NCBI GenBank assembly: GCA_048549915.1
Contig: JBLYYE010000041.1
Location: 1-63,732, forward strand
Length of the DNA stretch: 63,732 nt
Origin: LSUCC0057 sp048549915
GTDB taxonomy: Bacteria; Pseudomonadota; Gammaproteobacteria; Pseudomonadales; Porticoccaceae
Reading direction: 5' to 3'
Shown here: positions 44,280 through 52,402 of the stretch, piece after piece
Numbering within the stretch: position 1 is the first letter of the stretch
Layout of the letters: each line of letters starts with the position of its first letter
Made by a program: the position numbers and the translations under genes
The notes under the pieces: generated by a model
Database searches by the model: none
What the model was told of the DNA's origin: nothing
Seen by the model: the letters and a program-made list of their open reading frames with translations, nothing else

Positions 44280-46571
44280 ATGCGCGGCTTGGTTCAAAAT
44301 AAGTCTTTTATTGCGATGTGGCTTTTAGTGCTAGGTGCACTGGCTGGATGCAGCGGTGATGTTTCGAAAGGCACCTTGGTGTCAACTCAGCAAGAATACG
44401 CGCAGGCTGCTGAAGTCCTAAAGCCCGGTGACACCATCGTATTAGCCAGTGGCAACTGGCAAGATTTTGAGATTTTGTTTGAAGGTGTCGGTAGCGCTGA
44501 GCAGCCGATAACCTTGACCGCCCAAGAGCCCGGCAAGACCATCATTACCGGTAAATCTAACCTCCGTTTGGCTGGCGAGCATCTGCTGGTCTCCGGTTTG
44601 GTTTTTAAGCACGGCTATACGCCAACTGATTCTGTGATTTCATTTCGCAAAAATAGTAAAGAACTGGCCAACCACAGCCGGGTAACTGAAGTAGTCATAG
44701 ACAGTTTTAACAACCCTGAACGCTTTGAGCCTGACTACTGGGTGGCGATGTACGGTAAACACAATCGATTTGACCACAACCACCTTGAGGGTAAACGCAA
44801 TAAGGGTGTGACTATGGCCGTGCGTCTTAACGACGAGGCGAGCCGTGAGAATTTCCACCGTATTGATCACAACTACTTTGGGCCTCGCCCGATTTTGGGC
44901 TCCAATGGTGGTGAGACACTGCGTATTGGCACCAGTCACTACTCGCGTTCAAACTCCAATACCTTGGTAGAGAACAATTATTTCGATCGCTGTGATGGTG
45001 AGCTCGAAATCATCTCCAATAAGTCGGGTTCGAATATTTTCCGTGGCAATGTTTTCTACCATTCGCGCGGTACTCTCACTTTGCGGCACGGTCACGACAA
45101 CCTGCTCGAAAATAACATCTTTTTTGGCAATAACGCCGATCACACCGGTGGTTTGCGTGTTATCAATAAGCGCCAAACTATTCGTAATAATTATATGGAA
45201 GCGCTTAAAGGCTACCGGTTTGGCGGCGCTCTGGTGGTAATGAATGGTGTGCCCAACGGGCCGATTAACCGCTATGACCCAGTCGAAGATGCGTTGATAG
45301 AAAATAACACGCTAGTTGAAAGTGACCATATTCAGTTGGGTGCGGGTAGCGATAGCGAGCGCAGCGCGCCACCGGTGCGCACACGCTTTGCTAACAACTT
45401 AATCGTTAATAGCGATAAGCGCGACACATTTACCCTCTATGACGACATGAGTGGAATAAAATTTATTGGCAACCTGCTCAACGAAGTGGCAAACCCGGCT
45501 ATAGAGCGCGGTTTTACCAGCCACACGATTGAGCTGAAGCGCGCAGATAACGGTTTGCTTTACCCAGTTGATGCGGCCTTTGAAGGCGCCGGCGTCAGCC
45601 GTGATTTGACGGTAATTGATAAATCGGACACCGGTGTCGCGTGGTACCCAAAGGCGACTGCTGCTGTCGAGTTTGGCTCTGGCAATCAGATGCCGGTAAG
45701 CCCTGAATACGGTGCCTTAGCTGCGGCAGCAGCAGCAGCTAAACCGGGCGATACTTTGCAGTTGGCGGCTGGCCATTATCAGGTGGCGTCAATTATTGAG
45801 TTAGATAAACCCCTAACTGTTCGCGCGGAAGGTGATGCGCATATTGAGTTTGAACGGCAAGCGCTGTTTGAAATTACAGAGGGTGGCAGTATTGAATTGA
45901 TTGGGCTGAATATCTCTGGCGCAAGTTCACCTGACTACGTTGGCAACTCGGTGATTCGCACTAGCCGCTACTCAATGCTGCGCAATTACAGAGTGCGTGT
46001 TGAAAATTGCCGTGTGACAGACCTGCAAGTTAACCGCGGCTTTAACTTCATGTCAGTAGCCAAAAGTACTATGGCCGACAATATAGAAATCCTTAACTCT
46101 CAATTCTCCGACATCTCTGGCGACTTGTTAAAGCTTAATGCAGAGACAGACAACTACGGCATCTACAACGCCGAGTACGTCACCATTAGTAACTCGAGCT
46201 TTAATAATATTCAGGGCAGCCTGGTCAATTATTACCGAGGCGGTACCGATGAAAGCACCTTTGGCCCGCACTTTACGCTGGTTGATTCAGAGCTTAGCAA
46301 CGTTGGCCTAGGCTCCAAGAATACGGCTAAGGCCGCAGTTTATCTGCACGGAGTACAAGTTGCTCAGATCAGCGGTAACCAGATCAAAAGTAGTGCGCCG
46401 ATTAGTGTTGAACATACCGTAGGCGAGCCCGTAACTCGCATAACCGATAATCTTTTTAACAACACGCAGTTGCCTAATGTTACAGAGTTGTTCTATTTGA
46501 GCGATCAGCACACTGCGATTATTTCAGGCAACCAGCAGACTAACTCTGATGTTCAGGAGGGGGATGAGTGA
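44280..46571 (+). CDS. Alginate lyase, polysaccharide lyase family 6
   Basis: A 763-residue lipoprotein (lipobox LAGC, Cys 24) with two right-handed parallel beta-helix halves. The first half holds the PL6 catalytic dyad: K248 in EIISNKSG and R269 in TLTLRHG, spaced 21 residues apart as in AlyGC and chondroitinase B. The second half (about 480-740) is the extra beta-helix of the two-domain PL6 enzymes. It cuts alginate by beta-elimination at the cell surface or in the periplasm, giving unsaturated oligomers. It heads an operon with KdgF (4-base overlap), MFS permease, DEH reductase, KDG kinase and PL17, so alginate rather than chondroitin is the substrate. Confidence 0.9.
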   Translation: MRGLVQNKSFIAMWLLVLGALAGCSGDVSKGTLVSTQQEYAQAAEVLKPGDTIVLASGNWQDFEILFEGVGSAEQPITLTAQEPGKTIITGKSNLRLAGEHLLVSGLVFKHGYTPTDSVISFRKNSKELANHSRVTEVVIDSFNNPERFEPDYWVAMYGKHNRFDHNHLEGKRNKGVTMAVRLNDEASRENFHRIDHNYFGPRPILGSNGGETLRIGTSHYSRSNSNTLVENNYFDRCDGELEIISNKSGSNIFRGNVFYHSRGTLTLRHGHDNLLENNIFFGNNADHTGGLRVINKRQTIRNNYMEALKGYRFGGALVVMNGVPNGPINRYDPVEDALIENNTLVESDHIQLGAGSDSERSAPPVRTRFANNLIVNSDKRDTFTLYDDMSGIKFIGNLLNEVANPAIERGFTSHTIELKRADNGLLYPVDAAFEGAGVSRDLTVIDKSDTGVAWYPKATAAVEFGSGNQMPVSPEYGALAAAAAAAKPGDTLQLAAGHYQVASIIELDKPLTVRAEGDAHIEFERQALFEITEGGSIELIGLNISGASSPDYVGNSVIRTSRYSMLRNYRVRVENCRVTDLQVNRGFNFMSVAKSTMADNIEILNSQFSDISGDLLKLNAETDNYGIYNAEYVTISNSSFNNIQGSLVNYYRGGTDESTFGPHFTLVDSELSNVGLGSKNTAKAAVYLHGVQVAQISGNQIKSSAPISVEHTVGEPVTRITDNLFNNTQLPNVTELFYLSDQHTAIISGNQQTNSDVQEGDE

Positions 46572-46918
46572 AGAAAGAATCGGCAGTTTTTTTAAGTGGG
46601 GCACAACTCCCAGTCGAGGACCTCGGCGGAGGTATTAGCCGTCAAATGCTAGGGTTTAACGACAATATAATGATGGTAAAGGTGATTTTTTCTACCGGCA
46701 GCGAGGGTTACTTGCACCACCATATTCACTCACAGGTGACCTATGTGGAAAGTGGTGAGTTCGAAGTTACTGTGGGTGATGAGACACGCACAATGGTTGC
46801 GGGTGACAGTTATTACATGGCGCCAAATGTTGAGCACGGTGCTGTGTGTAAGAAAGCTGGAGTCTTACTCGATGTCTTCAGCCCGCTAAGGGAAGATTTT
46901 CTTGAGGGTGGTAATTAA
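46568..46918 (+). CDS. kdgF: KdgF-type cupin (unsaturated uronate linearisation)
   Basis: A 116-residue single-domain cupin. Metal ligands are in the HHHIHSQVTYVESGE motif (His 50-54, Gln 56) and H90 in PNVEHGAV. KdgF enzymes convert the 4,5-unsaturated monouronate released by lyases to the linear keto form (DKI/DEH), a step that otherwise happens slowly without enzyme. GTG 46568 overlaps the PL6 stop by four bases and has AGGAGG seven bases upstream. It sits between lyase and transporter, which fits the pathway order. Confidence 0.87.
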   Translation: MKKESAVFLSGAQLPVEDLGGGISRQMLGFNDNIMMVKVIFSTGSEGYLHHHIHSQVTYVESGEFEVTVGDETRTMVAGDSYYMAPNVEHGAVCKKAGVLLDVFSPLREDFLEGGN

Positions 46919-46920
46919 TA

Positions 46921-48198
46921 ATGAAACTAAAAAACTTACGTTGGTGGATACTCAGCTTGGTCGCTATCGCGACGGTGATCAATTACATTGATCGCAACGC
47001 CTTGGCGGTAATGTGGCCTGGTATCTCAGAAGAACTGGGGCTAACTAAAGATGATTATGCGCTCATCTTAAGCTCATTCATGATCGCTTATGCGATTGGT
47101 CAATCGGCATTTGGTAAAATATTTGATGCCCTCGGCACTCGCTACAGTTTTTTACTGGCCATTGGTGTTTGGTCAGCCGCGGTTGCTATGCACGCAGTTG
47201 CCCGAACGGCAATGGGTTTTGCGGTGGTCCGCTTCATCATGGGCTTTGGCGAAGCAGGCAATTGGCCTGGTGCAACTAAAGCTAATGCCGAATGGTTTCC
47301 GATTAACGAGCGTGCATTAGCGCAGGGTATTTTCAATACTGGTGCCGCTCTTGGTGCAGTGGTCTCAGCACCCTTAATTGCAATTTTTTACCTCTGGCTA
47401 GGCTGGAAAGTCACTTTTGTAGTCATTGCCGCGCTAGGTCTACTGTGGGCAATCCCTTGGTATATTCTTTACAAGTCTGGCCCCGATACTCACCCGTGGC
47501 TAACGGAAGAGGAGCGCCAGTATATTCTCATTGGCCAAAAGCCACAGCCGACAGAGGATGCTGAAGAGACTGAGTTGCTAGCGCCGGGCTGGTTGGAAAT
47601 GCTCAAGTACAAAGAGAGCTGGGCGGTCATTCTGTCACGCTTCTTCCTAGATCCAGTATGGTGGTTGTTCCTCTCTTGGTTACCCATTTACCTGGCCGAT
47701 CAATTTGGCTTTGATGTAAAGCAAATTGGTCTCTACGCTTGGGTGCCTTATGTTGGTGCTGCCATTGGTGGTTTGATGGGTGGCTGGTTGTCTGGCCGCT
47801 TAATTAAGCACGGTTGGAGTGTTAACAAAGCGCGTAAAACGGTCATTAGCGCCGGTGGATTGTTTATGTTCCCTGCATTGATTGCTACGGCGTTTGCCGC
47901 CACGCCATTGATTGCTGTATTACTGATGGCCGTTATCCTGTTCGGCTTCCAGTTGGCAATTGGCAACATTCAAACACTACCAAGCGATTACTTCTCAGGC
48001 AAGTCGGTGGGTTCGCTGGCAGGCGTCAGCGGCTCAGCTGCTGTTGTCGGCGTATTGATTACTATTTGGCTGGTACCGATTATCACTGTCGAGTCCTACG
48101 TACCGTTCTTTATGATGGGTGCGCTGTTGGTACCACTGGCCATTGGTGCAATTTGGGTTTTGGGTGGCAATATCGGTCCAGTCAAAAACAAAGTTTAA
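46921..48198 (+). CDS. MFS permease for uronates (ExuT/DEH-transporter-like)
   Basis: A 425-residue, 12-helix MFS transporter of the anion:cation symporter branch. It starts LRWWILSLVAIATVINYIDRNALAVMWP, the typical hexuronate-transporter entry with NYIDR, and has RFIMGFGEAGNWPGATK in TM4. It lies two bases after kdgF and before the DEH reductase gene, so the expected cargo is DEH or unsaturated monouronate across the inner membrane. Galacturonate/glucuronate ExuT activity is an alternative. Confidence 0.87.
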   Translation: MKLKNLRWWILSLVAIATVINYIDRNALAVMWPGISEELGLTKDDYALILSSFMIAYAIGQSAFGKIFDALGTRYSFLLAIGVWSAAVAMHAVARTAMGFAVVRFIMGFGEAGNWPGATKANAEWFPINERALAQGIFNTGAALGAVVSAPLIAIFYLWLGWKVTFVVIAALGLLWAIPWYILYKSGPDTHPWLTEEERQYILIGQKPQPTEDAEETELLAPGWLEMLKYKESWAVILSRFFLDPVWWLFLSWLPIYLADQFGFDVKQIGLYAWVPYVGAAIGGLMGGWLSGRLIKHGWSVNKARKTVISAGGLFMFPALIATAFAATPLIAVLLMAVILFGFQLAIGNIQTLPSDYFSGKSVGSLAGVSGSAAVVGVLITIWLVPIITVESYVPFFMMGALLVPLAIGAIWVLGGNIGPVKNKV

Positions 48199-48254
48199 AG
48201 CGCTCTAGCGCAGGATATATTAAATACGTACTAATAATTTAACTTGGAGTAGTT

Positions 48255-49007
48255 ATGAAACTTAACAATAAAGTTGCAGTTATCACCGGCGGCGTTCGCG
48301 ATATTGGCGGTCGTATCTCAGTTAAACTAGCCTCAGAGGGCGCCAAAGTAGTTATTAACTATTTTGGTTCTGTCGATCTGGCCGAAAAAACCCTCAGCGA
48401 AGTACAAAAAGTAGGTGGTGAAGGTATTTTGGTTCAAGGTGATATGACCAAAGAAGCTGATGTTGCCCGCTTAATCAGCGAGACTCAGGCAGCTTTTGGC
48501 CAGTCTATCGATATCCTAGTTAACGTGGCTGGTGGTATTGTTGCGCGCAAAACTCTGGAAGAGATGGATTTAGATTTCTTCAATCAAGTGATGAGCCTCA
48601 ATCTCACCTCGACCTTCTTGCTCACTAAAGCCGTTGTACCGTTTATGCCTGCTGGCGGCTCTATCATCAACTTGGCTTCGCAAGCTGGCCGAGATGGCGG
48701 CGGCCCTGGAGCATCTGCCTACGCTACCTCTAAAGGTGCGGTTGTGACCTTTACGCGCGCCATGGCCAAGGAGCTTGGCCCGCAAAATATTCGTGTTAAT
48801 TCGGTCTGCCCCGGCATGATCAGTACCACCTTCCACGACACCTTTACCAAAGATGCAGTGCGCACCAATGTTGCGGCTGCGACCCCGCTGCGCCGCGAGG
48901 GTGCCGCCAGCGAAGTGGCCGATGTGGTTTCATACCTCGCCTCCGCTGAGTCAAGCTTTGTTACCGGTGTTAACTTGGATGTAAACGGAGGCCTGCTGTT
49001 CTCTTAA
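48255..49007 (+). CDS. SDR-family DEH reductase
   Basis: A 250-residue short-chain dehydrogenase. The cofactor motif is TGGVRDIGG (residues 11-19), a variant of TGxxxGIG; catalytic S142, Y156 and K160 are in NLASQAG and SAYATSK. In alginate loci this SDR (DehR, A1-R type) reduces 4-deoxy-L-erythro-5-hexoseulose uronate to 2-keto-3-deoxygluconate with NAD(P)H. It lies directly before the KDG kinase gene, which uses that product. The gap of 56 bases to the MFS gene still allows co-transcription. Confidence 0.86.
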   Translation: MKLNNKVAVITGGVRDIGGRISVKLASEGAKVVINYFGSVDLAEKTLSEVQKVGGEGILVQGDMTKEADVARLISETQAAFGQSIDILVNVAGGIVARKTLEEMDLDFFNQVMSLNLTSTFLLTKAVVPFMPAGGSIINLASQAGRDGGGPGASAYATSKGAVVTFTRAMAKELGPQNIRVNSVCPGMISTTFHDTFTKDAVRTNVAAATPLRREGAASEVADVVSYLASAESSFVTGVNLDVNGGLLFS

Positions 49008-49028
49008 GCAGCGGTCTTCGGAGCTAAT

Positions 49029-49970
49029 ATGAAAACATCAGCAAAGGTCGCCGTTATTGGCGAGTGTATGCTCGAACTGAGCCAGGCAACTGGCTCAAGT
49101 TCTGTTAGCGGCAACCAATTATCACTCTCTTACGGGGGGGATACTCTCAATACGGCAGTTTATCTTAGCCGTTTGGGAATTGCGGCTGACTATGTCACAG
49201 CGCTTGGCGATGACAACATGAGCGACTGGATGACTGAACAGTGGCGTGCCGAGGGGGTCGGTTGCGATCTAGTAGTACGTGCGCCTAACAGTGTTCCGGG
49301 TATGTATATGATACAAACCGATATCCAAGGCGAGCGCTCTTTTCTCTACTGGCGCGACAGTGCACCTGCTCGCCATCTTTTTGATGATTCCGATCAAGCA
49401 GACCGGCTGTTCGCTGCGATGAGTGCTTCACCATGGATTTATCTCTCCGGGATTACACTGGCGCTCTACAGTGATGTAACACGACAACGTTTTATTCAGA
49501 TGTTGACAACTTACCGTAAACAAGGCGGAAAAATTGCTTTTGATGGCAACTATCGACCACGTCTTTGGGCTGCACCGGCATCGGCACAAGCCGCTTTTCA
49601 AGCACTCTATGAGCTCTCTGATTTAGCACTGCCCACCTTAGAAGATGAGCTTATGCTTTATGGTGACAGCGACCACCTTGCTGTCGTTGAGCGCCTGCAA
49701 GGCTGGGGTGTCAGTGAAATTGGCCTAAAAATGGGCGGCGAAGGTTGCTTGGTAGCAGCTGCTACCGAGACGCGCACAGTGGTGTCGCATAGTGTCGAAC
49801 TTGTCGACACAACGGCTGCAGGTGATTCGTTTAATGCAGGTTACTTAGCCGCGCGAATCAATGGCAAAGATCCTTTTGCTGCCGCAGCAGCGGGTCACGA
49901 TTTGGCTTCTGTGGTTATTCAGCATCGCGGTGCAATTATCCCCCCCTCTGCGATGCCCACTGTAAATTGA
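49029..49970 (+). CDS. kdgK: 2-dehydro-3-deoxygluconokinase
   Basis: A 313-residue PfkB-family sugar kinase: KDG + ATP to KDPG + ADP. It shows the N-terminal GECMLELSQ, the substrate motif YGGDTLNTAVYLSRLG and the catalytic DTTAAGDSFNAGYL block, whose Asp is the general base. It lies 21 bases after the DEH reductase gene. KDPG enters the Entner-Doudoroff route; no KDPG aldolase (eda) gene is in the window, so that step is encoded elsewhere. KDPG is also the known HexR ligand. Confidence 0.92.
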   Translation: MKTSAKVAVIGECMLELSQATGSSSVSGNQLSLSYGGDTLNTAVYLSRLGIAADYVTALGDDNMSDWMTEQWRAEGVGCDLVVRAPNSVPGMYMIQTDIQGERSFLYWRDSAPARHLFDDSDQADRLFAAMSASPWIYLSGITLALYSDVTRQRFIQMLTTYRKQGGKIAFDGNYRPRLWAAPASAQAAFQALYELSDLALPTLEDELMLYGDSDHLAVVERLQGWGVSEIGLKMGGEGCLVAAATETRTVVSHSVELVDTTAAGDSFNAGYLAARINGKDPFAAAAAGHDLASVVIQHRGAIIPPSAMPTVN

Positions 49971-50009
49971 AAACTGAAAGTTACTGAGAATTTATTCAGA
50001 GACATTGCT

Positions 50010-52256
50010 ATGAAAAATACACTGTTCAAGCTCTTGGTTGCTGTCGCTGTTTTGGCTTCAGCCTCCTGCGCCAAGAGTGCCGGAGACCACCCCAGCTTAA
50101 TCCTCACAAAGAGCGGTGTAGAGCAGATCAGACAGCAGCTTGGCAGTGTGCCACTGCTGGATGAAACGGTAGCGGCTACTGCAGCGTTAGTTGATGCTGA
50201 GATTGCTCTGGGTATTGATACTCCCGTACCTGTGCACTTTTCCGGTGGCTATACGCACAAACGCCACAAGCAGAATTTCTTGGTGGCAGAAAAAGCCGGC
50301 ATGTTGTTCCAAATTTTGGGTGACGAAAAATACGCTCAATATGTGCGCGATATGCTTATGCAGTATGAGGCACTCTATAAAACTCTGCCTGTGCACCCGC
50401 AAAAGCGCTCTTATGCGCCAGGCAAGTTATTTTGGCAGTGCCTCAATGATAGTAACTGGCTGGTTTATATGAGCCAAGCCTACGATGCCATCTACGATTG
50501 GCTGCCAGCTAATGAGCGAGAGCTACTAGAGAACAATCTATTTCGTCCATTTGCCGATTATATTTCGGTAGGCAATCCTCAGTTTTATAATCGTATTCAT
50601 AACCACAGTACCTGGGGCAACGCTGCTGTGGGTATGATTGGTTTGGTCATGAACGATAAAGAGCTGATCGATAGGGCACTTTACGGTCTCAGTGACGATG
50701 GCTTAGCTTTCGGTATGAAAGACGACGATGGTGGTTTAATCAAAGTAGAGGGACAAAAAGCTGGTTTTTTAGCCAATTTAGAAGAGCCATTCTCTCCTAG
50801 TGGATACTACACCGAGGGGCCTTACTACCAGCGCTACGCGATGTATCCCTTCTTGATTTTTGCTTTGGCCATGCACAATGCCCAGCCTGAGATGGGTGTC
50901 CTTGAGCACAGTGATGGCGTGCTGTTGAAAGCGATTGACGCACTGCTCAACTTGTCTGATGCCGATGGTGATTTTTTTGCACTTAATGACGCGCAGAAGG
51001 GTATGTCTTATTACACCCGCGAGCTGGTCTCGGCTGTTAATATTAGTTACCACTACGGCGATAGAAATCCTGGCCTGTTGAGTATTGCACAGCAGCAGGG
51101 GCAGGTGCTGCTCGGTGATGCTGGTCTGACTGTGGCCGAGGATATCGCCGCTGGCATGGCAGAGCCATTTACTAAGCGTTCGGTTAACTTAACGGATGGC
51201 GCCAACGGCGATCAAGGTGGTGTTGCAGTACTTCGTGCGCGCGGTGAAGCGCTGGCGTCAGTATTTAAATACACTGCACAGGGGCTCAGCCACGGCCATT
51301 ACGACAAACTCTCTTTTTCACTGTTCGAAGAGGGCGATGAAGTTTTGCAAGATTACGGTCTAGTGCGCTTTGTCAATATCGAGCAAAAGGGCGGTGGTAA
51401 TTACTTGCCAGAGAACGGCAGCTGGGCTAAGCAGACCATCGCTCACAACACTATTACCCAAAACCAAATCTCACATTTTGGTGGAGATTACGCCACTGGC
51501 AGCCAGCACCACTCTGAGCTCCATCTCTACGATGCCAGCCGCGCAGATGTACAAGTAGTTAGTGCCAAAGAGAGCAACGCTTATCCCGGTACTCTACTGC
51601 ACCGTACGCAAGTGATGGTTGCGATCGAAACTTTAGAAAAACCCTTGTTGCTGGACATTTTCAAAATCACCAGTAAACAGCAGAACCAGTACGACTTACC
51701 GTTTTATTTTAATGGCCAGCTGCTGGAGACCAACTTTGCTCATCAGCAACCTGCGCAGTTAGAGCCGCTGGGTGACAGCCATGGATATCAGCACCTCTAC
51801 ACCGAGGGCGAGGGTGCACCTGCTGGCGATAACATTGCGATTACTTGGTTGAATGAGGGTAAATTTTATACTTTAACCGCAGCGGCCAAGGCAGATGATG
51901 AGTTGCTGTTTACCCGCATCGGTGCCAACGATCCCAACTTTAATTTGCGTCGAGATGCTGCTTTCATGCAGCGGCGATCTAATGCACAAAATACGCTGTT
52001 TGCTACGGTGATCGAGCCTCACGGCAACTACAGCCCTGTGACAGAAAAATCACACAACCCTCGTGGTCGCGTGAGCAATGTTGAGGTGATTAGCGATGAC
52101 GAAGATTATACCGCAGTCGCTTTCGATATAGCTGACAGTGGGCAACACCTGTTTATTTTAGCTAACCAAAATACGCAGCTGTCTGACCAGCACAGCCTTG
52201 AAATTGACGGTCAAATTTATCAGTGGCAGGGAGGCTACTCTTTCGATCTGCGCTGA
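50010..52256 (+). CDS. Oligoalginate lyase, polysaccharide lyase family 17
   Basis: A 748-residue exo-lyase. After a signal region ending ASASC (Cys 20, a possible lipoprotein site) comes an alpha/alpha-barrel (about residues 30-370) and a beta-sandwich heparinase II/III domain (about 390-740). PL17 signatures are LFWQCLNDSNWLVYMSQAYD, N198-H199 in RIHNHSTWGNAAVGM, the tyrosine-rich GYYTEGPYYQRYAMYP and SHGHYDKLSFSLFE. It resembles Alg17C, releasing monomers from oligoalginate made by the PL6 enzyme. It is the last gene of the operon; a terminator follows. Confidence 0.91.
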   Translation: MKNTLFKLLVAVAVLASASCAKSAGDHPSLILTKSGVEQIRQQLGSVPLLDETVAATAALVDAEIALGIDTPVPVHFSGGYTHKRHKQNFLVAEKAGMLFQILGDEKYAQYVRDMLMQYEALYKTLPVHPQKRSYAPGKLFWQCLNDSNWLVYMSQAYDAIYDWLPANERELLENNLFRPFADYISVGNPQFYNRIHNHSTWGNAAVGMIGLVMNDKELIDRALYGLSDDGLAFGMKDDDGGLIKVEGQKAGFLANLEEPFSPSGYYTEGPYYQRYAMYPFLIFALAMHNAQPEMGVLEHSDGVLLKAIDALLNLSDADGDFFALNDAQKGMSYYTRELVSAVNISYHYGDRNPGLLSIAQQQGQVLLGDAGLTVAEDIAAGMAEPFTKRSVNLTDGANGDQGGVAVLRARGEALASVFKYTAQGLSHGHYDKLSFSLFEEGDEVLQDYGLVRFVNIEQKGGGNYLPENGSWAKQTIAHNTITQNQISHFGGDYATGSQHHSELHLYDASRADVQVVSAKESNAYPGTLLHRTQVMVAIETLEKPLLLDIFKITSKQQNQYDLPFYFNGQLLETNFAHQQPAQLEPLGDSHGYQHLYTEGEGAPAGDNIAITWLNEGKFYTLTAAAKADDELLFTRIGANDPNFNLRRDAAFMQRRSNAQNTLFATVIEPHGNYSPVTEKSHNPRGRVSNVEVISDDEDYTAVAFDIADSGQHLFILANQNTQLSDQHSLEIDGQIYQWQGGYSFDLR

Positions 52257-52278
52257 GCTTAGGCTTTTCTTTTAGAAG

Positions 52279-52313
52279 CGCTGCTCTCACACTAGATGAG
52301 GCAGCGTTTTTTT
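52279..52313 (+). terminator. Intrinsic terminator of the alginate operon
   Basis: CGCTGC (52279-52284) pairs with GCAGCG (52301-52306), extended by TC/GA with one bulge, and is followed by seven T. It lies 23 bases after the PL17 stop and separates the operon from ppc. Confidence 0.75.
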
Positions 52314-52322
52314 AGCGGGCGC

Positions 52323-52341
52323 AATGTAATAAAATTACATT
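52323..52341. promoter_or_regulatory. HexR-like operator upstream of ppc
   Basis: AATGTAAT-AAA-ATTACATT is a perfect 8-bp inverted repeat with a 3-bp A/T centre. Its core TGTAATAAAATTACA (52325-52339) fits the published HexR consensus of Shewanella and relatives (tGTAATwwwATTACa). A promoter TTACAT-18-CATAAT (52336-52341, 52360-52365) overlaps it, so binding would cover the -35. The ppc ATG is 61 bases further on. Confidence 0.7.
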
Positions 52342-52402
52342 TTATTGGTCTTTTCAGGCCATAATGACGCCATTACTGGCAATTAATGTAGGAAAGTTAC
52401 TT

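Noticed and set aside
52364..52402. Upstream ATG start for ppc
   Set aside because: It overlaps the probable promoter -10 and adds residues not found in PEPC; ATG 52403 has an AGGAAAG site.
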